Assembly (NCBI GenBank): GCA_965218555.1
Contig: OZ244625.1
Location: 3,782,001-3,846,000 of the forward strand
Direction: 5' to 3'
Source of the DNA: JAPPLB01 sp965218555
GTDB lineage: Bacteria; Acidobacteriota; Terriglobia; Bryobacterales; UBA6623
DNA: 64,000 nucleotides
The position numbers and the translations under genes are program-made. A model generated the notes under the pieces. That model was given only the letters and a program-made list of their open reading frames with translations. It ran no database searches and was not told the origin of the DNA. Positions 26,798 to 35,446 of this stretch are shown in pieces (the stretch's first letter is position 1; each line of letters starts with the position of its first letter).

Positions 26798-27178
26798 GTG
26801 ACTTCTGACCCCCAGCTGCCCCTCTGCTGCCCCTGCGGGGATCCCGATCTCTACCGCCGCGGGCTGTGCCAGACCTGCTACCACCGCGGCCGGCGCTCCC
26901 GCGCCCGCTTCGCCGGACGCCGGGAAAAAGTCCTCAGCCGCGACCATCGGCTCTGCCGCGTCTGCCGCGCTCCGGATCCGCTCGTCGTTCATCACCGCAG
27001 CCTGCGAAGGAAAAAGTCCAACCGCCCCTCGGCCCTGATCACTCTGTGCCGCGCCTGCCACGCGCGGCTCCACCGGCTGCGCGCGATCGACCGCTGGGTC
27101 CCGGACCTGCTCGAAACCCTGTGGGCCGAGCAGCACCCCGGCGCCCCCTTGCAGCTCCAGCTCCCGCCCACACGCTGA
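26798..27178 (+). CDS. HNH endonuclease with Cys-rich N-terminus
   Basis: A 126-residue protein. Residues 10-30 contain CCPCGDPDLYRRGLCQTCYH, a zinc-knuckle-like Cys set. Residues 50-92 are the HNH nuclease: CRVCRAPDPLVVHHRSLRRK (two Cys and the catalytic HH), then NRPSALITLCRACHARLHRL (Asn region and the second C-x2-CH pair). HNH enzymes nick or cut DNA with one metal ion. Its TGA stop overlaps the ATG of the downstream recombinase (TGATG), so the two form one translational unit, which suggests a joint role in element mobility. GTG start at 26798. Confidence 0.82.
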   Translation: MTSDPQLPLCCPCGDPDLYRRGLCQTCYHRGRRSRARFAGRREKVLSRDHRLCRVCRAPDPLVVHHRSLRRKKSNRPSALITLCRACHARLHRLRAIDRWVPDLLETLWAEQHPGAPLQLQLPPTR

Positions 27179-28125
27179 TGCGAGACCCCGAAGGGAAGGG
27201 AAGTGCGGCCTCCGTGCTGGTCCCGGTCTCGCCGGCGCCGCTCGTCGACCTGGTCCTCGACTCTCTGGCGAGCGAGCACTCCCGCCGCGCCTATCACCGG
27301 GCGTTGAGTGAGTTTTTTGCCTGGTACCCGTCAAACGCCTCCGGAGAAGGTTTTACAAGGGCCGTGCTGGGGCGCTACCGCTCATACCTTCTCGATCGAG
27401 GCCTCTCGGCGGCCTCAATCAACCTCGCGCTCGCTGCCCTGCGCAAGCTCGCCGCCGAAGCCGCCGCCCACGGCGGGCTCTCCCCCCTGGCCGCCGCCGG
27501 GATCCGCGGCGTCCCCGGCGCCCGCCGCTCCGGCGTCCGGACCGGCAATTGGCTGACCCTCGAGCAGGCCCAGCGGCTGCTGGCCGCCCCTGACCCGGCA
27601 ACACGGAAAGGCCTGCGGGATCGCGTGCTGCTGGGGCTGCTGGTGGGGTGCGGGTTGCGGCGGGGGGAGTTGGCGGGGCTGGAGTTCGCCGATGTGGCTC
27701 AACGAGAAGGACGCTGGGCGATCGTCGATCTCGTCGGCAAGCACGGCCGCGTCCGCACCGTCCCGATGCCGTCCTGGGCCAAGGACGCCCTCGATGGCTG
27801 GGCCGCCGCCGCCCAGATCTCCACCGGGGCCGTGCTGCGGCGTGTGGACAAGGCCGGACGGGTCGGGAACGGTCCGATCACCCCGCAAGCGGTCTTCGAG
27901 GCGGTCGTTTCCTATGGCGCCCGGGCAGGCCTCGGCAAGATCACCCCGCATGATCTCAGGCGCACCTTCGCCAAGCTCGCCCACCTCGGCCGGTCGCCGC
28001 TCGAGCAGATCCAGATTTCCCTGGGGCATGCCTCCATCCAGACCACCGAGCGCTACCTGGGACTGCGGCAGAACCTCCACGATGCTCCGTGCGATCGGTT
28101 GGGGTTAGTGGGGTGGGAGGGGTAG
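27178..28125 (+). CDS. Tyrosine-type site-specific recombinase (XerC/D-like)
   Basis: A 315-residue integrase. The N-terminal SAM-like DNA-binding domain spans about residues 20-110 (ASEHSRRAYHRALSEFFAWY). The catalytic domain has the full set: Arg I in LVGCGLRRGELAGLEF, Lys in the beta-hairpin near VGKHGRVRTVPMP, H-x-x-R in ITPHDLRRTFAKL, and the His/Tyr box LGHASIQTTERYLGL. All five signature residues are visible, so it should be active. The ATG overlaps the HNH stop. The region beyond it is not an obvious att site. It may drive mobility of the 26-29 kb accessory segment; the target is unknown. Confidence 0.88.
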   Translation: MRDPEGKGSAASVLVPVSPAPLVDLVLDSLASEHSRRAYHRALSEFFAWYPSNASGEGFTRAVLGRYRSYLLDRGLSAASINLALAALRKLAAEAAAHGGLSPLAAAGIRGVPGARRSGVRTGNWLTLEQAQRLLAAPDPATRKGLRDRVLLGLLVGCGLRRGELAGLEFADVAQREGRWAIVDLVGKHGRVRTVPMPSWAKDALDGWAAAAQISTGAVLRRVDKAGRVGNGPITPQAVFEAVVSYGARAGLGKITPHDLRRTFAKLAHLGRSPLEQIQISLGHASIQTTERYLGLRQNLHDAPCDRLGLVGWEG

Positions 28126-28186
28126 GGGATTATTGGAATTGAGAGATGCCGTCGACGAGGGTAACGGGCGTTGGCGAATCAGGTTC

Positions 28187-28870
28187 CTAGTCTGAGAATG
28201 GAACCTCAAAGACCGGGTGGTGTCCATGACCTTTCCCATCGGGATTGTGCACGTAAGACTTCATCACGAAGACACCATCAAAGTACCGTGGCCGTTGCAA
28301 TTTGATGGTTCTCAAGTACTCGGCTAGGGTTGTTTCATCCAACCGAGGCTCACCGGTCACAATCAAGAGGAACTTGCTTGAAACCGGATTGTCGCGCGAC
28401 GGTTGAGGCCGCAATGCTCGCACTTCAGCTGCTCGCCGATCCTTTCGCTCGATTATCGCAGCGACATGCTTGTGGAACTTCTCCCGAGGCCAACTCGGTG
28501 GCATCGGTGGCTGGGGAAATTCCTGCACAAAGTGTTCCGGCCGTTGATATCTCGGTAGTTCGGGATGGAGTTCAATGGCTTTGCGGTCAACGAGTTCCGT
28601 CACTTCGATGCCAATCGTCTTCCCACCCATTTCAGTCAGGCAGTCCGGCGGGTCGGACTCATTCTTCCGAACCGACGCTGTGTCGATCTTCCAGCCCCGT
28701 TCGTTCATTTCCCCGGCCCAATCCCAGGTGGCTTCAACTTCCATCTGATCTTGGAATTCATTAGGCGCATGCCAGTCCGGTGCGTGCCCGCGCTTGCGAC
28801 AGCTGTCCTCAAGCCGTTCCATCGCTTCCAACAGGTCTACCGGCCACCCCAAGGTCTCCACCGTTGGCAT
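28187..28870 (-). CDS. Hypothetical protein with PD-(D/E)xK-like core
   Basis: A 227-residue protein. The central stretch SDPPDCLTEMGGKTIGIEVT has the D-(x)n-E-x-T/K spacing of PD-(D/E)xK nucleases, with Asp in PPDC and Glu in GIEVTELVD; the third residue would be Thr rather than Lys. The remainder is Pro- and Arg-rich (QRPEHFVQEFPQPPMPPSW) followed by a KFLLIVTGEPRLDETTLAEY strand-helix unit. Proteins of this sort occur singly in accessory islands and are often guessed to be nucleases or immunity components. The nuclease assignment is an inference from one motif. Confidence 0.55.
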   Translation of the reverse strand: MPTVETLGWPVDLLEAMERLEDSCRKRGHAPDWHAPNEFQDQMEVEATWDWAGEMNERGWKIDTASVRKNESDPPDCLTEMGGKTIGIEVTELVDRKAIELHPELPRYQRPEHFVQEFPQPPMPPSWPREKFHKHVAAIIERKDRRAAEVRALRPQPSRDNPVSSKFLLIVTGEPRLDETTLAEYLRTIKLQRPRYFDGVFVMKSYVHNPDGKGHGHHPVFEVPFSD

Positions 28871-29203
28871 CAGCTTTTCCGTTTCGGCTCCAGCATCGAC
28901 TCTACTTCGGTAGGGAAGGCCATATCCTGATCGTCGTGCGTGGTCCGGAGTGTGATGGGCTAGGACCCTCTATCTGGGCTAAAAACAGGGGCTGAACCTC
29001 TCTCTTACTATCCCACACAAGGGATTATGGGCTGTGTTTGGAGTCGCTTCTGGAACTCCAATGGGGCGCGGTCACCCGACCTCGCTTCAGCTTCATGTGC
29101 ACCGCTGAAATCGTCTACATCAACGGGGGATGACCGCTCCCCGTGACTGTGACCGGCTCGGGACGCTGCTCAAGCATGCGGTGCACTCTGGTATGATCGC
29201 GGT
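28871..29203. other. Intergenic region, divergent promoter area
   Basis: The 333 bases between the PD-(D/E)xK-like gene (minus) and the toxin-antitoxin pair (plus) hold no supported gene. It should contain the promoters of both. A GTATGATCGCGGTATG sequence just before 29204 has a short repeated GTATGA/GGTATGA element that could be an antitoxin operator, but this is weak. Confidence 0.4.
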
Positions 29204-29440
29204 ATGAAAACAGCAATCTCACTACCGGACGAGCTGTTCCTGTCGGCTAACGAGTTGGCGGAGCGGCAAGGAGTGTCGAGGAGCGAATTGTACGCCACAG
29301 CGGTTTCTGAATACCTGGCCAAACACCGTGATGAGGATGTGACGTCCAAGCTAAACGAGGTCTTCGCCGATGAATCGAGCGGCCTCAATCCGGCGTTGAG
29401 GGCCGCCCAGGCTCGAAGCGTCAACTCCAGCAAATGGTAG
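29204..29440 (+). CDS. Ribbon-helix-helix antitoxin of a MazEF-type pair
   Basis: A 78-residue protein starting MKTAISLPDELFLSANELAE, the classic ribbon-helix-helix beta-strand and first helix, followed by RQGVSRSELYATAVSEYLAK (second helix). The acidic C-terminal tail (LNEVFADESSGLNPALRAAQ) would wrap the toxin. Family antitoxins neutralise MazF and autorepress the operon. The gene overlaps the toxin by seven bases, the usual arrangement, with antitoxin first. Confidence 0.85.
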   Translation: MKTAISLPDELFLSANELAERQGVSRSELYATAVSEYLAKHRDEDVTSKLNEVFADESSGLNPALRAAQARSVNSSKW

Positions 29441-29778
29441 TTGCACGTGGCGAGGTGTGGTGGGCGGATCTGGATGTGCCGCGGGGATCGGAGCCTGGTT
29501 TTCGCCATCCCGTCCTCATCGTCCAGGCCGATGCTTTCAATCGAAGCAGATTGAGAACAATTCTTGGTGTCATTCTCACGTCGAATACTCGGTTGCTCGA
29601 CGCTCCCGGCAACGTCCTGCTTCCAGCGGCCAGCACCGGGCTCTCGAAGGACTCCGTCGCCAACGTCACTCAGATCGTGACTCTCGACAAAACCTATCTC
29701 TCTGACCGGGTGGGACAAGTTTCCCGGAAACTCATGGCTCACGTCGATTTCGGACTCAGACGGGTCCTGGATTTGTAA
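29434..29778 (+). CDS. MazF-family endoribonuclease toxin
   Basis: A 114-residue PemK/MazF toxin. It begins MVVARGEVWWADLDVPRGSE with the RGEVWWADLD strand, then GFRHPVLIVQADAFNRSRLR, where the Arg/His-Pro segment matches the RHPVLIVQ core. LTSNTRLLDAPGNVLLPAAS, containing the Thr next to the catalytic Arg region, and VANVTQIVTLDKTYLSDRVG complete the fold. MazF cuts single-stranded mRNA at short motifs; specificity cannot be predicted. No frame disruption, so the module is probably functional and may stabilise this IS-rich island. Confidence 0.88.
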   Translation: MVVARGEVWWADLDVPRGSEPGFRHPVLIVQADAFNRSRLRTILGVILTSNTRLLDAPGNVLLPAASTGLSKDSVANVTQIVTLDKTYLSDRVGQVSRKLMAHVDFGLRRVLDL

Positions 29779-29879
29779 TTCTGGGGCGGTAAGGGGAAGC
29801 CCCCGCACGTGCAGGCGTCGAGACGCATCCACGACAGCCCGAAGAACGGATCGGCAGAATCGTTAAGGATGTCTTGCAG

Positions 29880-30770
29880 ATGAGTCTCGGGATTCGAGTT
29901 CTGCTGTCGCAGTACCGCGGCGTGTGGAGGCTGCGCGCTCGCCTTTCAGATCTGCGGCTCCGCATCTGGAGTAGTGGCTTCCGGGTCCGGCGTTGGGTTG
30001 GAGAAGAAGCGGATAGCTCAGCCGCGATCCTGAGCATCTCGAGGCTAACGATCCTCGACATGCTCACGGGTGCGGGCGTTGCGGGTCTGCTCTGGATAGT
30101 CGCGCCCTACACCGAGTTCATTCCACCGCTGTGCAGTGAGGCTGCCTACGTTCAACTCCTGGCAGTCATTGCGGGTGTCGGGGGTGTGTTTATCGGTTTG
30201 TACTACACGGCCATCACGGCCGCGATGACCGCCGTCTATGCGCGTATGCCGGCCACGGTCCGACAGTTATTGCTGGAGGAACGGTTTGGCAATTCGTACA
30301 TGCGGCTAGTTGCGACGACTACATTCTTGGCGCTGATTCTTCTGGCTCTAAGGGTCGTTGGCACCACCACGCCTTCCGCGGCGGCTCCGGTACTTGCAGT
30401 GCTGTCAGGAGTTGGCGTCTTCGGTTTCGTCAAACTCGGAACGTGGGCTTTTCGTTTATTCGATCCGACCACGATCTCTCACTCTGTGTTTCGGAACCTT
30501 CGACTCTCACTGAATCAGGTCAAAGAAGGCAGCTATCGCTGGCGCGAACCAGCGTTCCAAGAGTACTCGCGACGGGGAGGCGCAAGAGGACTTCGAACTC
30601 TCAAGGATCTCGCAGTGGTCTGCCGGGACTCGGAGCATCTTCGCGATGGTGCCCTCGCTGGTTTGGCGGCGGCAAGTCTGAAGTTCTCGGAACTGAGCGT
30701 CGGGGCCAGAAGAAAAATCCCAACGACGAGCCGTTGGTTCCCGGGTTATTTGCGGGAGGGGCGAAATCCT
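29880..30770 (+). pseudogene. C-terminally truncated multi-span membrane protein
   Basis: About 290 residues are intact. An N-terminal cytoplasmic segment (YRGVWRLRARLSDLRLRIW) is followed by membrane helices (LTGAGVAGLLWIV; YVQLLAVIAGVGGVFIGLYY; YMRLVATTTFLALILLALRV; PVLAVLSGVGVFGFVKLGTW) and a cytoplasmic helical domain (RTLKDLAVVCRDSEHLRDGA). I recall a family of this layout, about 500 residues long, without known function. After ARRKIPTTSRWFP the similarity pattern stops and the frame runs into a resolvase fragment on the other strand, so the last part of the gene is lost. Start ATG 29880 (TTG 29874 possible). Confidence 0.6.
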
Positions 30771-30816
30771 ACGCTAAGCCGGTGCCCGCCAGGCGTCGCG
30801 GTCCAAGCACTCCGGT

Positions 30817-31005
30817 TCAGGTGGCGAGGACCTTCTGGCCCTGCTCACGCAACTGGCCCTGCGGTCCGACGTACCTGTAGAGCGTCACCGGCCTGATGCC
30901 GAGTTGGCGGCACAGTTCGGACACCGACGTGTCGCGGTGGGCCATCGCGGCCTGAGCCAGCCGCACCTGGGCTTTCGACAGCGCGAACTTCCTGCCGCCC
31001 TTGAC
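30817..31005 (-). pseudogene. 3' fragment of a Tn3-type serine resolvase
   Basis: The minus strand reads KGGRKFALSKAQVRLAQAAM, AHRDTSVSELCRQLGIRPVT and LYRYVGPQGQLREQG to a TGA at 30817. This is the C-terminal helix-turn-helix (HTH_7) of Tn3-family resolvases/invertases. The catalytic Ser domain is absent. The fragment joins a truncated membrane-protein gene on one side and a 5'-truncated hypothetical gene on the other, so it marks a deletion scar of a former transposon. Confidence 0.8.
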
Positions 31006-31271
31006 AGGCTGCGATGTTTATAAGCTTCTCAATTGGGCCTGGAACTACGCCTTCGTGACGGTAACCAAAGACCAGCGGGCAAAGCCCGGGAAGGGACAGA
31101 GACACCCGTGGAAGGCCCAGCACGAGAAGTGGCTAACGAGAGCTGTGCCAGACCCTCTGACAAGAGAGTCGCTCCGCAGACAATCAAGAGTGTCCGAGCG
31201 GCGCGAGATGTGGTGGTCGTCGGAGTTGCAAAAATGCGCCGAGGCTGCCGGGGCATTGGCTGAGCCGTTAG

Positions 31272-32700
31272 CAGCCCGTGTCAGAACCCCGATTTTTGTC
31301 ACGGGCGCAATGTGGGCGGACTGGGCCGCGGTCTTTCGGATAGGTGAGAGCTGAGCGGTAAACTTGCATCCCGGTCGGAAAGCAAGCGCAGGTATTGCCA
31401 ACAGAGCCGCCAGAACGCGTAACAAGGCGCAGAATAGCTTCCTTTTCAGGTCCGCCAGACCTCTCGGCGTTCCGGCTCGGGTCATCGTTCGCAGAATCAG
31501 CGCCAGGTTGAACGCCGCCGCCTGCAACAACACCCGCTTGGCGACGTTGCCGCGGCCACGCACATGCAGCCTCCGCATCGCACCCGTCTCATACTGATGC
31601 GCGAAGGGCCGCTCCAGCAACTCGCCGCGCCGCCGCAACAAACTCTTGCCACGCGCGCCTGCCACACGCCGCCGGTTGGCGTATACCGCCGCTTGCTGCT
31701 CCCGTTTGCCTTCCCAGTTGCGCCGTGGTTGCCGGGGAACCGAAACGTAACTCCGCACGCCCATCCCGCTCATCGTCGCCAAACCCGCGCCGCTGTGATA
31801 CCCCTTGTCAGTCACCACTTCGCGCAGCCCTTGTTCGTGAACTTTGTATTGGCCTTGCGCGGTCGGCGTCGCGATCTGTTCTGCTATCGCCTCACCGGCC
31901 GCCGCTAAGGTTTCCTGCACCGATTCGCTGTCGCCCACCGCCCCGCCATGCGTGCTGATCGCCACGATCGCGCCCGTCTCCAGATCCACCGCCTGCTCGG
32001 CCTTGTAGGCCAAGTGCGTCGTGCCATCTCTCATCTTGGTCACTTCGGCTTCCCGATCGTGCGGATTCACCCACTCCTTATTCGATGTCTTCTTCTTCCG
32101 CTTGCGATCCATGCGCCGCACCGCGTCGTCATCGCTGGCATCGATGCCCGCCTCCGCCGCCAACCGCCGCAGATACCCCAGGTAGCTCTCGCTGGTGTCG
32201 CGTCGCACAATCGAACGCATCGCCGCGTTGGCTTCCAGCGTCGTCGCGTCGATTCCTATCGTCTTGCCTTTCAGCAATCCGCGCCGCGCCACTTCCCTCA
32301 ACACAAACCTGAACACCGCCTGATGCGTCGCTTCATCCAGCAACCGCCGCGTTCGCGAGATCGTCACATGATCCGGCGTGGCTTCGTTGAGTCCGTAGTT
32401 CAAAAAGCGCCGCAGGCTCAGGCTGTCGGCCACGCGCCATCCGATGCCGCGCTCGCTGTCGATCCCTTCGAAGAATCCGATCAGCAGCAACCGGAACTAC
32501 ACCCCCGGCGCCAGCGACGGCCGCCCCCGTTTCTGGTGATAGAACCCGCGGCAGCGCTCCTCGCAAAACGCATCGAAGCCCGCTTCATTCAGCACCCCGT
32601 TCAACCGCTCGTAAAACGGGTGCCCCGGCGCTTCCACTCGCTCGCTTGCGTAGAACAACTCTTCCTGCCTCTGTCTGGCTCGCCGCGTCCCCATCGCCAT
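31272..32700 (-). pseudogene. IS1182/IS5-type transposase with in-frame amber codon
   Basis: The N-terminal part (ELFYASERVEAPGHPFYERL, then RPSLAPGV) is separated from the rest by a TAG at about 32494, where relatives read SLAPGVYFRMLLIG. It continues LLIGFFEGIDSERGIGWRVA, then GKTIGIDATTLEANAAMRSI (first catalytic Asp), EVVTDKGYHSGAGLATM (second Asp) and YETGAMRRLHVRGRGNVAKR (Glu region lies just upstream, HQYETGA). The frame stays open past the left inverted repeat into host DNA, so the natural stop seems lost. An amber change of a Tyr codon is the main lesion. Confidence 0.82.
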
Positions 32701-32755
32701 ACCTGATTTTACGCTGAAACGCTTCTATGGAAAAGTGGTTTTTAGACACAGGCTG
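31272..32755 (-). mobile_element. IS1182/IS5-like element
   Basis: A 1,484-bp element with imperfect inverted ends (CAGCCCGTGTCAGAACCCCG on the left; CAGCCTGTGTCTAAAAACCA read inward from the right) and a 4-bp target duplication TTAG at 31268-31271 and 32756-32759. The transposase runs on the minus strand. The duplication restores the host frame, so the boundaries are secure. Assignment between IS1182 and the IS5 group rests on the transposase and a YTAR-type target. Confidence 0.85.
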
Positions 32756-33182
32756 TTAGGCAAATTCGGTGATCTTCCTGGTCTTGTTGTATTGCCACCC
32801 GGCATCGCCCCCAAGCGAGTTCGCCGCCTTCGAACCCAACTCCGGAATTTCGCCGACGACGTGAAACGTCTCACAAAAGAAAACACGCAATCCAAAGTGT
32901 TGACAAGGTGGCGTGCAAAGAACGTCTCCGAGATGGCTGAACATGTCAAAAAGCATCGAAATGGCAGGGTTGATTGGATTGCTCTGTCGTTTCTAATAAC
33001 CGCTGTCAAGGGCGGAGCAAAATTAGGCCACTGGGGCGGAGTAAAAGTAGACCATCTCGGGGATAGGACTCGTTTCTGAAAGCGGCTGTTTTGGGGGCTG
33101 GAGCGAAGTCGGGGGACGCCTGTTAAGGCGGCCCCGGACGTAGTGGAAGCCCCTCGAAACAGCCGGCGGCTGGGCGGGGGGA

Positions 33183-33950
33183 TCAGGGGGAGGAAGAACG
33201 CTTCCGGGAACGCTTACTCTGCTGGAGACGGTAGCTCTCGGCGTTCATCTCCAAGATATGGACGTGGTGGGTGAGACGATCCAGCAAAGCGCCGGTCAGC
33301 CGCTCGGAGCCGAAGATCTCCGTCCACTCGTTGAAGGGCAGGTTCGAGGTGACCAGCGTCGAGGCCCGCTCGTAGCGCTGGCTGAAGATCTCGAACAGTA
33401 ACTCCGAGCCCGTCTTCGACAAGGGGACGTAGCCCAGCTCGTCGACGATCAGCAGGTCTTGCTTGGCCAGCTGTTTTTGCAAGCGCAGGAGACGTTTGTC
33501 GTCACGCGCCTCGAGCAACTCGTGGACCAGCGCCGCGGCGGTGGCAAAGCGGACCCGATAGCCTTTCTGACAAGCGGCCAGCCCCAACGCCAGGGCAAGG
33601 TGCGTCTTGCCCGTACCGGAGTTGCCCAGCGCCAGCACGTTCTCTCTGCGATCCAGATACTCCGAGCGCGCCAGCTCCAGGACCAAGCTCTTGTTCAGCG
33701 ACGGAATCGAGCGGAACTCGAAGGTCTCCAGGCTCTTGAGCACCGGGAACTTGGCGGTCTTGATGCGGCGCTCGGTGGCGCGCTGTTCGCGATCGAGCAG
33801 CTCCAGCTCACTGAGTCGCAGCAGATAGCGCGGACAGTCCAGACCTTCGGCCGCGCATTGCCGCGCCACTTTGTCGTACTCGCGCAGGAAGGTCGGCAGC
33901 CGCAGCGCCTTCAGCTGCGCTTCCAGCAGCACTTTCGGCTTGGCCGTCAC
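33183..33950 (-). CDS. istB: IS21 helper ATPase IstB (copy 3)
   Basis: A full 255-residue IstB with intact Walker motifs. It carries Ala in ILEMNAESYRLQQ, shared with copies 4 and 5, rather than the Gly of copies 1 and 2. GTG start overlapping the istA stop. Confidence 0.95.
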   Translation of the reverse strand: MTAKPKVLLEAQLKALRLPTFLREYDKVARQCAAEGLDCPRYLLRLSELELLDREQRATERRIKTAKFPVLKSLETFEFRSIPSLNKSLVLELARSEYLDRRENVLALGNSGTGKTHLALALGLAACQKGYRVRFATAAALVHELLEARDDKRLLRLQKQLAKQDLLIVDELGYVPLSKTGSELLFEIFSQRYERASTLVTSNLPFNEWTEIFGSERLTGALLDRLTHHVHILEMNAESYRLQQSKRSRKRSSSP

Positions 33951-35446
33951 TCGGCTCCCGCGTCCACCAGCGCCAGATAGTCCGCCGCTGCGGTCCTCGC
34001 CACCCGCGCCGTGGGCAGATGGGGATAATTCTCAAGTTCCAGCCGGGGTGGGCGCTGTTCGATGCGACACAGCACGAGATGCTTGACGGCATCGAAAGAG
34101 ATCGCGCCGAGCCGTAAGGCGTCCCCTACGGCAGCACGGACTTCTTCGAGCGGAACGTCCTCGAGCAGACGCAGTACCTGGACATACTCTCGAGCTCCAG
34201 CCTTGCCGAGCCGCGCTTCGAGCAGCCGGCGCAGTCCAGCAAACTCCTCGGGCAACTGCCAGCCTTCCAGCGGCGCTGCTTGCTCGAGTGCTCCGGTCTT
34301 GCGCTCCAGTAGGGCCAGATAGTGCAGCGGGTGAAAGATCAGCCCCTCACGCCCATAGCTGCGCCGATGCCGTGCGATCTCCTCGCTGCCGGCGCAGATG
34401 ACGACTTTGTCCACATAGCCCTTGATGAGCACTTGGCGGTGTCCGTACTTGGTCGGCACCGAGTAGTCGTTGGTGTGGTAGCGCACCAGCGACAACGACG
34501 TCACTCTCCCAGGACGTGTCTCGCAGGCCTCATACGCCGCTGCCGGCAGCGCTAACAGCGCTTGTCGATCACGCTCGAAGCGCTCTCCGATCTTCTCTCG
34601 ATGCCCGCGTTGCCGGCGCTCTCGCCTCTTGCGGCACTGCTCTTCCAGCCATACGTTCAACGCTGCCCAACTGGGGAACCGGGGCCGCGGTACGAAGAAG
34701 CTCCGTCGGGCGACCTTCACAAGGTTCTCGACCTTCCCCTTGTCGTTTCCCTTGCCCGGCCTCCCAAAACGCTCTGCGAACAAGTAGTGCGACTGCAGCT
34801 CCGAGAACGCCTGCGTCTTCTGCCGCGTCCCGTCGCCTAGGATCCGCGCCACCGCCAGCGTTGTGTTGTCGTAGAGAATCCGTCGCGGCACGCCACCCCA
34901 GTAGCGAAACGCCTCGACGTGCCCCTCCAAGAAAGCTTCCGTCGTCTCGGCCGGAAATGCCCGCACGTAACTCTCGTCGCTGTGGGGTAGATCGATGACG
35001 AAGTAGTGCGCCTTCGCCAGCACCCCGCCGATCTCCACTTGCGCCTCGCCGAAGTCCGCCTGGGCGTGCCCCGGCGGATGCGTCAGCGGCACGAACATCT
35101 CGCGCTGCGAGGTCCGCTTCAGCCGCACGTAGTCTTTGATGATGGTGTAGCCGCCCGCGAAGTCGTGCTCGTCTCGGAGTCGTTCGAAGATACGTTTCGC
35201 CGTGTGCCGTTGCTTCTTCGGCAGCGCTAGGTCCGTCTCCAGGATCTGGTCGATGATCGGCGTGTAGGCGTCGAGCTTCGGGCGTCGAATCGGCTTCTGC
35301 CGCCGATAGCCCGGCGGCGCGGCGTAGCGCAGCATCTTGCACACGGTCTCGCGCGCCAGCCCGAAGCGCTGCGCCGCTTCTCTCTCGCTGACCCCTTCGA
35401 CAAAGACCGCTCGGCGAACGCGTGCGTACAGCTCCACAGAGTACAT
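33947..35446 (-). CDS. istA: IS21 transposase IstA (copy 3)
   Basis: A full-length IstA with intact DDE residues. Its helix-turn-helix reads LARETVCKMLRYA, with Cys in place of the Arg found in copies 1, 2 and 5; copy 4 shares this Cys. The change lies in the DNA-recognition helix, so it could affect end binding, but it is a single substitution. Confidence 0.95.
   Translation of the reverse strand: MYSVELYARVRRAVFVEGVSEREAAQRFGLARETVCKMLRYAAPPGYRRQKPIRRPKLDAYTPIIDQILETDLALPKKQRHTAKRIFERLRDEHDFAGGYTIIKDYVRLKRTSQREMFVPLTHPPGHAQADFGEAQVEIGGVLAKAHYFVIDLPHSDESYVRAFPAETTEAFLEGHVEAFRYWGGVPRRILYDNTTLAVARILGDGTRQKTQAFSELQSHYLFAERFGRPGKGNDKGKVENLVKVARRSFFVPRPRFPSWAALNVWLEEQCRKRRERRQRGHREKIGERFERDRQALLALPAAAYEACETRPGRVTSLSLVRYHTNDYSVPTKYGHRQVLIKGYVDKVVICAGSEEIARHRRSYGREGLIFHPLHYLALLERKTGALEQAAPLEGWQLPEEFAGLRRLLEARLGKAGAREYVQVLRLLEDVPLEEVRAAVGDALRLGAISFDAVKHLVLCRIEQRPPRLELENYPHLPTARVARTAAADYLALVDAGAE

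Noticed and set aside
30995..31006. CCGCCCTTGACA, identical to the last 12 bases of the IS21 right end, at the resolvase junction
   Set aside because: Eight of the twelve bases are explained by the Lys-Gly-Gly codons of the resolvase, and no other IS21 end sequence is nearby.
31045..31271. The IS1182/IS5 transposase extending beyond the element to 31045
   Set aside because: These codons lie in host DNA past the left inverted repeat and opposite the hypothetical gene; they are readthrough, not part of the transposase.
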